45,723 bases of DNA from assembly GCA_047630175.1 (NCBI GenBank), contig JBLHVI010000023.1, positions 1 to 45,723 on the forward strand, read 5' to 3'. Every line of letters starts with the position of its first letter. Position 1 is the stretch's first letter. The position numbers and the translations under genes were made by a program. The stretch is from UBA4582 sp047630175. Lineage in GTDB: Bacteria > Pseudomonadota > Gammaproteobacteria > Pseudomonadales > Azotimanducaceae. Below the pieces are notes generated by a model that made no database searches, was not told the DNA's origin, and saw only the letters and a list, made by a program, of their open reading frames with translations. Positions 1 to 7,878 of this stretch are shown here, in pieces.

Positions 1-292
1 TGGACGCAACCTTGATAGGACTGATAATAGCTGTCAGGCCAAGAATCAGCGCGATGTTAGTGATGTTTGAGCCAAAGGCATTACCCAATGCCAAGCCTGG
101 GTTCCCTTGGCTGGCGGACAGGCCCGAGATCACCATTTCTGGCATAGAGCTACCGAAGCCGATCACTAGCATGCCAATGAGCAGGGGAGGTAGGCCTAAT
201 CGTCTGGCTGCCGCCGCAGCGCCTTCAACAAATTTGTCAGCACTGATCACCAATAAGATGATACCAATGAATATGGCAGCGATGGGTAGCAT
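1..292 (-). CDS. Calcium/sodium exchanger of the CaCA (YrbG-like) family, N-terminal part
   Basis: The minus-strand frame from ATG at 292 runs off the left edge, giving about 97 residues. It shows a hydrophobic first helix, then SADKFVEGAAAAARRLG, LIGMLVIGFGSSMPEM and GNAFGSNITNIALILGL. These match the alpha-1 repeat of K+-dependent Na+/Ca2+ antiporters, where the G-(S/T)-S-x-PE motif helps form the cation site. The protein would exchange Na+ or H+ for Ca2+ in the inner membrane. The start agrees with the usual N-terminus of YrbG relatives; the frame is open upstream to a TGA but has no other ATG, only a GTG three codons earlier. The C-terminal two thirds lie outside the window. The family call is firm, the ion specificity unknown. 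Confidence 0.85.
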   Translation of the reverse strand, partial: MLPIAAIFIGIILLVISADKFVEGAAAAARRLGLPPLLIGMLVIGFGSSMPEMVISGLSASQGNPGLALGNAFGSNITNIALILGLTAIISPIKVAS

Positions 293-422
293 AAGTCTCA
301 CTAAACGAAAGTTAATAAGAATTATAGCAAGGAGAACAACGATGTACGCATGGAATTCTGAAGAAATACGAATTCATTCTTTAGCCTGATTAAGGTCGGG
401 CTGACAGAGGATCGATTCTGAG

Positions 423-445
423 TTTGATCACTGGAGGTGATCAAA
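423..445 (-). terminator. Perfect 9-bp hairpin behind the PlsC-like gene, possible terminator
   Basis: TTTGATCAC (423-431), loop TGGAG, GTGATCAAA (437-445) form a perfect stem about 20 nt past the stop codon of the acyltransferase gene. No clear T-run follows on the minus strand, so intrinsic termination is not certain. It could also be a 3' stabiliser or a protein-binding dyad in front of the exchanger gene. Confidence 0.4.
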
Positions 446-465
446 ACCTTGATTATTGCGTTGCG

Positions 466-1293
466 CTAGTTGTCATGCTTTGCGGCTTGACGATCAGTTT
501 GATACAACAGTTCTTTTTCATCCCAGCGTGCATTGATCCATTGTTTAATGTCGGTAATGTCGTCAGCTTTACTGCAGCTGACATGCACATCAAGTCTTTT
601 TAGGCGGCCGCTAAGGCACTCCCAGAAGTTCATCTCACAGGGGTAAATGAGGGTGACATCGACAATATCGGCATGTGGCAGGTTATTGAGCATGATGCGA
701 AACCCCCCGGTTTTGGGGTTCAACAGGTGTTGGTAGCGTGAGTTGTTGCTGTCTCGCTTGGCGGGTGTGAAGCGGGTGCCTTCAATGAAATTAAGCAGCG
801 CAAAAGGCGAGTTGTCGAGTTCCATGACGGCGCTGGTCACCGAGTCGAAGTCCTTCTCCCGGCCTCCGGGCTGCTGTCCACGCGTCAACCGTGGAAAATT
901 AAGCGCCAAGCAGATCCAGCCAACCACTGGCACATAAATCAGCTCTTTTTTGATTAAGAATTTGATGATGGGCCCATGGGGAACGATGACAGTTTGTAGG
1001 GCGATGATATCAAACCAACTACGGTGATTGCTGATGACTAACATGCGCTGCAGACGACCCTTCGGCAGGTCACCGATAATGTTGATCTGCATGCCGAGTG
1101 CGCCTTCGAGCAGCCAAGAATTAACGGCGACGGCGCTGCGGTAGCACTGGTCTGTACAAAAGTCACACCCGCGTTTGGTGGCGGCGACAGGTAGGGCTGC
1201 TTTCAGGAGTGCGAAGAACACCAAAAACGGAATCCACAGCAGTAGATTTATGGTGATTATCGTTAAGGTGATTGCACTGATGCAGTGCCGCAA
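466..1293 (-). CDS. 1-acyl-sn-glycerol-3-phosphate acyltransferase family protein (YihG-like PlsC)
   Basis: A 275-residue protein with a hydrophobic N-terminal helix (about 5-30), the acyltransferase motif NHRSWFD at 89-95 (catalytic His90 and Asp95) and EGTR at 171-174, which binds the glycerol phosphate. Order and length fit the YihG branch of the PlsC family. These enzymes transfer an acyl chain to lysophosphatidic acid or a related lysophospholipid at the inner membrane. The chosen start is TTG at 1293, because there is no in-frame ATG before the conserved region and the frame closes upstream at a TAG. It begins 5 nt after a small upstream frame ends. The YihG branch often has a secondary role beside the essential PlsC, so the exact substrate is left open. 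Confidence 0.88.
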   Translation of the reverse strand: MRHCISAITLTIITINLLLWIPFLVFFALLKAALPVAATKRGCDFCTDQCYRSAVAVNSWLLEGALGMQINIIGDLPKGRLQRMLVISNHRSWFDIIALQTVIVPHGPIIKFLIKKELIYVPVVGWICLALNFPRLTRGQQPGGREKDFDSVTSAVMELDNSPFALLNFIEGTRFTPAKRDSNNSRYQHLLNPKTGGFRIMLNNLPHADIVDVTLIYPCEMNFWECLSGRLKRLDVHVSCSKADDITDIKQWINARWDEKELLYQTDRQAAKHDN

Positions 1294-1298
1294 AGGAT

Positions 1299-1484
1299 TC
1301 AGAAGTCTTCGCCGAAGATATGTATGGTCACAAGGTACCTAATCCAGTCGATAATTGCCAGTGCTTCTAGAAAGCGAGGCGGACTAAACATGATTATTTG
1401 CGCGCGACGCTGATGTTTGATTTCGCGATCGATGATTTGCGATAGCGCTACCTGCCAGTCGACCTTACAGGGTCTACATGGCAA
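1299..1484 (-). CDS. Hypothetical small open frame upstream of the PlsC-like gene
   Basis: From TTG at 1484 the frame encodes 61 residues and stops 5 nt before the acyltransferase start, as expected for a coupled leader gene. The frame is open further back to a TAA at 1569-1571 (28 more codons) but contains no ATG there. The peptide holds a CRPC pair near the start and a basic stretch around REIKHQRRAQ. I recognise no family. It could be a real small protein, the decayed end of a longer gene, or chance. Position is the main argument for it. Confidence 0.25.
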   Translation of the reverse strand: MPCRPCKVDWQVALSQIIDREIKHQRRAQIIMFSPPRFLEALAIIDWIRYLVTIHIFGEDF

Positions 1485-1667
1485 CGCGAGTTGGGTAGCC
1501 GGCCCGCTGAGTCGAGACAGTAGATCGCTGTGGTCGGCGAATTGTTCCTGCCAGTTGTATCGTAAAAGTTATCGTGTAAAAGTGCACGCGTGAGGCGTGG
1601 CAGCTATCGGGTGACAAAGCATGCTGAGTTCGGCAGCGTCAAAATGACAATAATAAGAGGCAGTAAG

Positions 1668-2561
1668 ATGAAACCAATTACCATCAAATCGCTAATTGGC
1701 GTACTAGTGGCAGTGGCTGTGGGAAGTTTTATCGCTTTCGCTGGCAGTTACAACAGCGTTGTATTCGGTGATGTGCCTATCCTTGCTGGGTTGCCTGTGT
1801 TCGCTGTGTGCGCATTCCTCGCTTTTGGAGCGCAGTGGATAGCCTATGTGCCTGCCTACATATTTCAAACAGAACACTATTACGATTTAATGGGGGGTTT
1901 TACCTATGTTTCCTTGGTGGTTCTGGCGGTGATTGCCAACCCTTTTCTGGATATGCGCGGCGGCCTGATAGCTTTGCTGGTAGGTGTTTGGGCCATCCGC
2001 CTGTCGACCTTCTTGTTTTTACGGGTAAAAGAAGCCGGATTCGATCGCCGCTTTAACAAGATGAAAACCATTCCAGCACAGTTCTTAATGACTTGGACCT
2101 TGCAAGGACTGTGGGTTTTAGTCACGTTTTCCGCCGGTCTTACCGCGATGACCTCTGCCAAGCAAGTACCGCTAGAGGGCTTCGCCTTAGTCGGCACGGC
2201 CGTTTGGTTATTGGGCTTTGTGATTGAGGTTGTGGCAGATGCTCAGAAGCGTCGTTTCAGGCGAGATGAAAGCAACACTCAGGCATTTATCACGACCGGT
2301 TTGTGGTCGTGGTCAAGGCATCCTAATTACTTTGGTGAGATCGTCTTGTGGCTGGGTATTGCGATTATCGCAGTGCCGACCTTGGTGGGTTGGCAGTGGG
2401 CAACCTTGATCTCCCCTGTTTTTGTCTTTGTGCTGCTCAATTATATCAGTGGTGTACAAATGCTTGAGCGCAGCGCCGACAAGCGCTGGGGTGAAGATCC
2501 CGAGTATAAGGCATATAAGGCAAGAACTTCTGAGCTGATTCCTTTGCCGCACAAGACATGA
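1668..2561 (+). CDS. DUF1295 / steroid 5-alpha-reductase-like membrane protein
   Basis: A 297-residue polytopic membrane protein. ATG 1668 is preferred over an upstream in-frame ATG (1590) because AGAGG lies 10 nt before it and the membrane segment starts at once. The family signature SRHPNYFGE is at about 216-224, preceded by the WAIRLSTFLFLRV helix and a DxRF-like motif. DUF1295 proteins share the fold of steroid 5-alpha-reductases and isoprenylcysteine methyltransferases, which bind NADPH or S-adenosylmethionine in the membrane; most bacterial members have no assigned substrate. It is first in a plus-strand run with an MFS transporter (36 nt downstream) and a CoA-transferase, suggesting a shared role in taking up or modifying a lipid-like compound. 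That link is inference. Confidence 0.85.
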   Translation: MKPITIKSLIGVLVAVAVGSFIAFAGSYNSVVFGDVPILAGLPVFAVCAFLAFGAQWIAYVPAYIFQTEHYYDLMGGFTYVSLVVLAVIANPFLDMRGGLIALLVGVWAIRLSTFLFLRVKEAGFDRRFNKMKTIPAQFLMTWTLQGLWVLVTFSAGLTAMTSAKQVPLEGFALVGTAVWLLGFVIEVVADAQKRRFRRDESNTQAFITTGLWSWSRHPNYFGEIVLWLGIAIIAVPTLVGWQWATLISPVFVFVLLNYISGVQMLERSADKRWGEDPEYKAYKARTSELIPLPHKT

Positions 2562-2566
2562 TGTCG

Positions 2567-2583
2567 CGGGGCGTATTGCCCCG
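2567..2583 (+). other. GC-rich hairpin between DUF1295 gene and MFS gene
   Basis: CGGGGC, loop GTATT, GCCCCG form a 6-bp stem starting 5 nt after the DUF1295 stop codon and ending 14 nt before the MFS start. No T-run follows, so it is more likely an intercistronic processing or attenuating hairpin than a full terminator. Confidence 0.4.
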
Positions 2584-2597
2584 AGACTCAATAATCG

Positions 2598-3791
2598 ATG
2601 CTAAAACTCCCGATGTTTAGAAATCTTGGTGCGCTCACCCTAGCGCAGGTATTTGCGCAGTGCGCACCGCCTATGGTGATTTTGCTGGGCGGTATCGTTG
2701 GCGCCAGACTAACGTCTAATCCCAGTCTTGCGACACTTCCCATCGCGTTTATGATCTGCGGCACAGCCTTGTCGTCTATTCCTGCTGCTATGTTGATGAG
2801 CCGTTTTGGGCGTAAGCGGGGCTTTATAGGTTCTGCGATGTCGGCAACGCTGGCGGGCGTGCTCGCAGCCTATGCGATTTCTATTGAGCACTTCTGGCTA
2901 TTTTGTCTGGCGACCCTTCTCGTCGGTAGCAACAACGCGTTCGTCCAGCAATATCGCTTCGCCGTCGCAGAATCAGTGCCAGCGGAGAAGGTTGCGCAGT
3001 CGATATCTGTGCTGATGATTGCGGGCGTGTTTGCAGCATGGTTAGGGCCGGAAGTGGCGCAACGTCTGCATAATTGGTCTACCTGGGGTGAGTTCAGCGG
3101 TTCATTTTTAGGGCTGGCATTACTCATGGCGATTGCGTTATTTTGGTTAGCGTTTTATAGCGACTATGTGCCTACCGTGAGCACCGCGGATGCTGTTCAG
3201 CGCCCGTTGCCTGAAATAATTTCCCAGCCGATGTTTGTGCTGGCGGTGGGTGCGGCAGCGGTGGCCTACGCGGTCATGAGCCTAGTGATGACCGCGACCC
3301 CCGTGAGCATGCACACGGTTGATCACTTCAGTCTGGAGGACACAACTTGGGTCATTCAAAGTCATGTGATGGCCATGTACCTGCCCTCGCTCTTTAGTGG
3401 TTTGTTGGTTAGTCGCTTCGGGCCCGTACGTATTATTTTAGTGGGTTTAGTGCTGATGCTGGGTTGTCTAATGGTTGCCTTTATCGACCGGCAGCTAATG
3501 CACTACTGGCTGTCGTTGGTGCTACTGGGCGTTGGTTGGAACTTTCTGTTTCTCGGTGGCACAACCTTGCTGACAAGTACCTACACGACGACGGAACGTT
3601 TTAAGGTGCAAGCCCTTAACGACGCGCTGATTTTTTCCATTCAGGCCTGCGGCGCGCTGGGTTCGGGTTATGTGCTGCTGGCTTTCGGCTGGCAGACACT
3701 GTTGCTGGTGTGTGTGCCTATGCTGGTGGTGTTGTTGCTGATTGTCTGGCTAACGCACGCCAAGCCACAGGCGCACAAAAGTACGCGTTAA
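2598..3791 (+). CDS. MFS transporter
   Basis: A 397-residue protein with about twelve hydrophobic segments. The loop after the second helix reads SRFGRKRGF, the usual MFS loop 2-3 signature, with a weaker SRFGPVR equivalent in the second half. Major facilitator permeases move small solutes by H+ symport or antiport across the inner membrane. The substrate cannot be read from the sequence. The gene lies 36 nt after the DUF1295 gene and 14 nt before a CoA-transferase with a good ribosome site, so the three are probably one transcript. A catabolic uptake role is a reasonable guess; efflux is equally possible. Confidence 0.85.
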   Translation: MLKLPMFRNLGALTLAQVFAQCAPPMVILLGGIVGARLTSNPSLATLPIAFMICGTALSSIPAAMLMSRFGRKRGFIGSAMSATLAGVLAAYAISIEHFWLFCLATLLVGSNNAFVQQYRFAVAESVPAEKVAQSISVLMIAGVFAAWLGPEVAQRLHNWSTWGEFSGSFLGLALLMAIALFWLAFYSDYVPTVSTADAVQRPLPEIISQPMFVLAVGAAAVAYAVMSLVMTATPVSMHTVDHFSLEDTTWVIQSHVMAMYLPSLFSGLLVSRFGPVRIILVGLVLMLGCLMVAFIDRQLMHYWLSLVLLGVGWNFLFLGGTTLLTSTYTTTERFKVQALNDALIFSIQACGALGSGYVLLAFGWQTLLLVCVPMLVVLLLIVWLTHAKPQAHKSTR

Positions 3792-3805
3792 TAAGGAGTA
3801 CAAGC

Positions 3806-5017
3806 ATGAGTGAAGACTATTTGTTTGCCGGATTAAAGGTATTGGACGTGGGCAGTTGGATCGCAGGTCCCGTGGCGGCGACTATTTTGGCGGACTATGG
3901 CGCTGATGTGATCAAGATTGAAATTCCAGGTGATGGTGACCCTTACCGGCAGCTGTCAGCAACACCCGCGACGCCCGATGCTGACGTTAACTACATGTGG
4001 CAGATGGACGGTAGAAACAAGCGCAGTCTGGCGCTGAATCTCAAGACGCCGGAAGGGATGGCGATTCTGCGACAGTTGGTATGCGATTGTGATGTCTATG
4101 TTACAAATCAGCCTTTCCCTATGCGGCGCAAGTTGGGGCTGGGTTACGAAGATCTTAAAGCCCTTAACCCGGGCATGATCTATGCGTCCCTAACGGCATA
4201 CGGAGAGGAGGGCCCAGACAGTGATAGGGAAGGATTTGACTTGGTTGCTTACTGGGCCAGAACCGGTTTGATGGATTTAGTTCGTGCGCCCGGCGCGCCA
4301 CCCGTTCAAGGCTTGCCCGGTATGGGTGACCACCCCTCAGCGGTTGCGTTATACGCCAGTATCGTCACTGCCTTGCTCAAGCGCGAACGTACCGGGGAGG
4401 GTAGTATGGTGCACACATCGCTGCTGGCTAATGGCCTGTGGTCCATGGCCTGCATTGCGCAAGGCGGGTTTGCGGGTGGTAAGTTTGAGCATTACCGAGC
4501 GTTCAAAGCGACGCCCCAGTTTGCCACGACACTGTATCGCACGTTAGATGACCGCTGGTTACAGTTCACCATGGTACGCACGCCTGACGACCTGATTCGA
4601 CTATTCGATGTTCTGGCGTTGGGCAGCACGATCCGTGATGCGCGCTTTTCCACACCAGAGGCACGTTTGGAGCACGGCGCAGAGCTCGTCCGACGGGTTC
4701 AGGATGTCTTGATTTTGGTGGACTCTGAGGAATGGCTAGCGCGCTTTAAAGCAGCAAATATTAATGCCAGTCGGGTCGGCCTTGTGGAGGAGACTCTGGA
4801 CGATGAAATGTTGACGTTGAACAACATGGTGGTTGCCCCCTTGGATGCGGATATGGGTATGCCTTGGGTGGTGAATCATCCGATCAACGCGGTTAACGTG
4901 CCCCAAGTGGGACCAAAGCGAGCGCCTGAAGTAGGCGAGCACTCTCGTCAGATTCTCCAGTCACTGGGTTATGACGATGTGCAGATCGATGACTTGCTGG
5001 CCCGTGGTGTTATTTAA
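3806..5017 (+). CDS. CaiB/BaiF (class III) CoA-transferase
   Basis: A 403-residue protein starting at ATG 3806 with AAGGAG at 3793-3798; longer in-frame starts lie inside the MFS gene. The N-terminal LKVLDVGSWIAGPVAATILADYGADVIKIE is the class III signature, followed by DGRNKRSLALNLK. Asp145 in GFDLVAYW aligns with the catalytic aspartate that forms the acyl anhydride and acyl-CoA thioester intermediates. The enzyme moves CoA between carboxylic acids in the cytoplasm. The family also holds alpha-methylacyl-CoA racemases, but the GFDLVAYWAR context looks like a transferase. It shares a likely operon with DUF1295 and MFS genes. Its end overlaps the convergent GNAT gene by 4 nt. Acid substrates are unknown. 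Confidence 0.88.
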   Translation: MSEDYLFAGLKVLDVGSWIAGPVAATILADYGADVIKIEIPGDGDPYRQLSATPATPDADVNYMWQMDGRNKRSLALNLKTPEGMAILRQLVCDCDVYVTNQPFPMRRKLGLGYEDLKALNPGMIYASLTAYGEEGPDSDREGFDLVAYWARTGLMDLVRAPGAPPVQGLPGMGDHPSAVALYASIVTALLKRERTGEGSMVHTSLLANGLWSMACIAQGGFAGGKFEHYRAFKATPQFATTLYRTLDDRWLQFTMVRTPDDLIRLFDVLALGSTIRDARFSTPEARLEHGAELVRRVQDVLILVDSEEWLARFKAANINASRVGLVEETLDDEMLTLNNMVVAPLDADMGMPWVVNHPINAVNVPQVGPKRAPEVGEHSRQILQSLGYDDVQIDDLLARGVI

Positions 5018-5766
5018 GCAATTTTCGGTGGACGAGGGCTGCCACTTAGCTGTTCTCGCAGCGTTGCTGCGAACCTAAGTCCTACCTCTTTTTCTATCCT
5101 GAAATAGAAGTTCACGTCATCCTCTGCAATGATCTTTGCGCCACTTTTTAAGTGATAACTCACCACTTTTTCGTTCTGCTTGCGCACTTCGAAATCACTT
5201 CTCGCAAACCCTAAGTTTAACATCGCGAACTCATAGACAAAAATGGCAGTTTCCATTGCCGCATATCGCGTTTTATTGTCATCAAGTATCCAGCTACCCC
5301 ACTCAAAGGAATCACCATTAAAATTATACAAACGAAGAGTTCCACACCGAACATTGCGCGCTTTGTTTTCAATGATGAAATAAAATGACGACCTCGCACT
5401 GCTGCTAATGTACTTTTTTATGTAGGCGACTTGGTCAGAGACTTCATTGCTAACTTTCGAGAGATATTGGTTATAGCCATCGTTCACGCGAAGACCAAAT
5501 ACATAGTCCGCGTCAGATATGAGCACTTCGCGCATAGCGAGATCATACAACGGCGGGTAGTCGTTGTAGCGCTCTGCTAAACCTTGCTGAACCTTTTCAG
5601 AATCAAGACTTGCCAACTTGGATAGAACGTCTCTATTGGCTGCCCAGTTAAGCGCAATGGCCGTATTTATAGCCTCGTCATTTAATGCCAATAGTGCCTG
5701 TAGCTCTTGTATAGAACAAGACGGATCTTTAGCTTTCCGAAGCTTCTCGTGGTCTAGATTCTTCAT
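5014..5766 (-). CDS. GNAT-type acetyltransferase with repeat-like helical N-terminus
   Basis: A 250-residue protein. Residues about 1-75 read as short helical units (CSIQELQALLALNDEA, then NRDVLSKLASLDSEKVQQGL) spaced like leucine-rich-repeat-variant or HEAT-like modules. Residues about 80-235 fit the GNAT fold of the RimJ/PseH-like group: FGLRVNDGYNQYLSKVS, a beta strand SSFYFIIENKA, then WGSWILDD and a helix with ETAIFVYEFAMLNLGFARSDFEV. The RimJ-type opening with xVNDGYNxYLS is seen in N-acetyltransferases acting on nucleotide sugars or protein N-termini. The ATG has GGAAAA 8 nt upstream. It stands alone between a convergent CoA-transferase and a gene-poor gap, so context gives no substrate. 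The domain combination is uncommon to me. Confidence 0.65.
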   Translation of the reverse strand: MKNLDHEKLRKAKDPSCSIQELQALLALNDEAINTAIALNWAANRDVLSKLASLDSEKVQQGLAERYNDYPPLYDLAMREVLISDADYVFGLRVNDGYNQYLSKVSNEVSDQVAYIKKYISSSARSSFYFIIENKARNVRCGTLRLYNFNGDSFEWGSWILDDNKTRYAAMETAIFVYEFAMLNLGFARSDFEVRKQNEKVVSYHLKSGAKIIAEDDVNFYFRIEKEVGLRFAATLREQLSGSPRPPKIA

Positions 5767-6090
5767 TTCATTTTCCGCTTGTATGGCTTTCGACGAGTGG
5801 ACATTAACCGATGAATATTTCCTCGGCGGGGCTTCAAACGCTAGCAGGCTGACGCATCCTTGTCGTCTCGTACGCGTCGTTTTCGATTCTTGCTTCTTGG
5901 TTTACAGCCTATTCGTCGAAACGTTTTATCTGGATATTCGCGTCACTCTATCAACAGTTATTATCTGTAAACAACGATGCCGGCGGTGTTGTTTGGCGTC
6001 ACTCGCACCCTACGCTGTTGGCAATGGCGCAGCAGGTGGCAGTCCTCTGGTTTTCGCATAACATCAGAGTGAATCGCCGCGCGATATGAC
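5767..6090. other. Gene-poor gap with a start-less open frame
   Basis: This stretch lies upstream of the GNAT gene and downstream of the sulfatase gene. I see no complete gene. One plus-strand frame from about 5849 to 6088 is open for roughly 75 codons without an ATG and ends with protein-like text (GGVVWRHSHPTLLAMAQQVA, then VLWFSHN). It may be the tail of a decayed gene; no family is recognised. A promoter for the GNAT gene must lie here but no convincing boxes stand out. Confidence 0.3.
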
Positions 6091-7656
6091 TCAATACCTC
6101 GGTGTCGGCCTGGCAACAACGCCATCATCTGTTAACGCAATATGTGTCAGCGTCTGCTCATCATGGTTCATGCGCCAAGACAGCATTTTCTGTGCATACT
6201 CCAGTACCAACGGCAGGTATTCGGGGTCAGTCGCAAGGTTGTGCAGTTCTTCTGGATCCTGCTTCAGGTCGAAGAACAGCGGTGGTAACTTAGTAAAATG
6301 TACATACTTGTAATGGTTACTGCGAATCACATTAAGGCTGCATTGGTGAGGCGTCAGCCCTAGGCTTTGCTCCATAGACTCACCGTTAGGAATATCCCTA
6401 AAATCAAACTCCCAGTGTGCTTCCGTACGCCAGCCAGTGGGCAGAACGCCATTGCGTACGCCATCCAACAAAGATCTACCGTCACACTGGTTGGGTGGTT
6501 CAACGCCGGCCCAGTTGAGCAGTGTTGGCATGATGTCGATATTCTCAGTGAAGCCGTCAAGCTTCTGACCGCGGGTTCTGTCTGCAGCTTGGGTCGGGTC
6601 AAAGACAATCAGTGGTATATGATAAGACTGATCAAAGTAGCCCAGCTTGCCTAACAGCCAGTGATCGCCCATCTGCTCGCCATGGTCTGAGGTAAAGACA
6701 ATCAGCGTGTCTTGCCACAGATTCTGAGCTTGCAGGTAGTCAAACAATCTTCCCAGATTGGCGTCGACCTCTGACATCAAGCCGAAGTAGCTGGCCTTCA
6801 AACGCGCCAGCTTTTCCGCATCGTCAGTTGCCTTGTAGTGTTTGCGGTTGAGGAAGTTCGCCAGAAAAGGGTGTTGTTGTGCTTCATCTTCCGCTGTACG
6901 CGCTCGGGTATAGTCCTGCAGTTCAGTTGGCGCATACATCGCATTGTACGGCGCAGGTGCAACCCATGGGGGATGTGGACGCAGCAACGACAGGTGCACG
7001 CAAAAAGGCTGCGGTGCTTCAGAACGAGGGTCAGAACGAGGCTCAGAGACCGTAGCCTGCTGAGTCTGCAAATAATCGATCACTTGGTCCACCATAAACC
7101 ATGTGTCGTGTTCCTCTGCCTTGACAACCAAGGGCAGTGGGGTTTTGCCGCCGGCTTCATATTCTAGGCCCGCGGCCCGATCGGTGTACAGGTTAAAGAC
7201 CTCTTGGGGTACGTCGACATCTTTTGCGCGAAGCCAGTCAGCCCAGGCGTGCGGATGGGTACCCATCATGCAGACGGGTCGAATGCCGGGCAGGGGGCCT
7301 TCATAATTTTTAATGATGGGGTCATCTGCCGCAAACTGGCGCGGATCGTTGGCGGTATCGGTGTAGCCGAACAACACGGGGTCATAGCCCGCCTGACGTA
7401 ATTCGAGCGCCCAGTTACTGTGGCGTGCGTCTAACGGCGTACCATTGGTGCCAGCTCGATGATTTTGCAGATACATGCCCGTATGAATGCTGGCCCTTGA
7501 CGGCGCGCAGGGTACAGCGTTTGCGTAGTGTTGCCGGAATAGCACTCCTTGCGCCGCAAGCTGGTCCAGATGCGGTGTCTGGACCCGGTGACCGAGGCTA
7601 GACAAGCACTCGCCACGCCATTGATCGGCGGTGATAAAAAGGATGTTTTTAGGCAT
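6091..7656 (-). CDS. Type I sulfatase (alkaline phosphatase superfamily)
   Basis: A 521-residue protein with the sulfatase signature CAPSR at 50-54; Cys50 would be oxidised to formylglycine by a maturase not seen here. Metal-site motifs are Asp11 near the N-terminus (FITADQ) and SDHGEQMGDH at 323-332, with GKLGYFDQSYHIPL after it and RPHPPW at 227-232. No signal peptide is visible, so it should act in the cytoplasm on an imported sulfate ester, or possibly a phosphonate monoester as in related hydrolases. The protein has a small internal repeat (SEPRSDPRSEAP) from a 12-nt direct repeat near 7020-7045. It is divergent from the BVMO gene, with a 222-nt shared upstream region. Confidence 0.9.
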   Translation of the reverse strand: MPKNILFITADQWRGECLSSLGHRVQTPHLDQLAAQGVLFRQHYANAVPCAPSRASIHTGMYLQNHRAGTNGTPLDARHSNWALELRQAGYDPVLFGYTDTANDPRQFAADDPIIKNYEGPLPGIRPVCMMGTHPHAWADWLRAKDVDVPQEVFNLYTDRAAGLEYEAGGKTPLPLVVKAEEHDTWFMVDQVIDYLQTQQATVSEPRSDPRSEAPQPFCVHLSLLRPHPPWVAPAPYNAMYAPTELQDYTRARTAEDEAQQHPFLANFLNRKHYKATDDAEKLARLKASYFGLMSEVDANLGRLFDYLQAQNLWQDTLIVFTSDHGEQMGDHWLLGKLGYFDQSYHIPLIVFDPTQAADRTRGQKLDGFTENIDIMPTLLNWAGVEPPNQCDGRSLLDGVRNGVLPTGWRTEAHWEFDFRDIPNGESMEQSLGLTPHQCSLNVIRSNHYKYVHFTKLPPLFFDLKQDPEELHNLATDPEYLPLVLEYAQKMLSWRMNHDEQTLTHIALTDDGVVARPTPRY

Positions 7657-7878
7657 GGTTACACTCTTTTGTTCGTCGTGAATAACTGAACGGGCCCAGT
7701 TTGGATATCAATCATAGCGCAATCTACCTAGGCTGATGAATGGGCGATGGGCAAGGATTTTGTGGCACCGCTCAGAGACGAAAACAATGGTTGTTGGCTC
7801 AATGGGCAGAATGATGAAATAATCCGGGTAACAAACACAGATGATAACGATACCGATAATAATAAATTGAGAGGTAGC

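Noticed and set aside
12..389. Plus-strand frame at the left edge
   Set aside because: It is antisense to a clear exchanger N-terminus on the minus strand.
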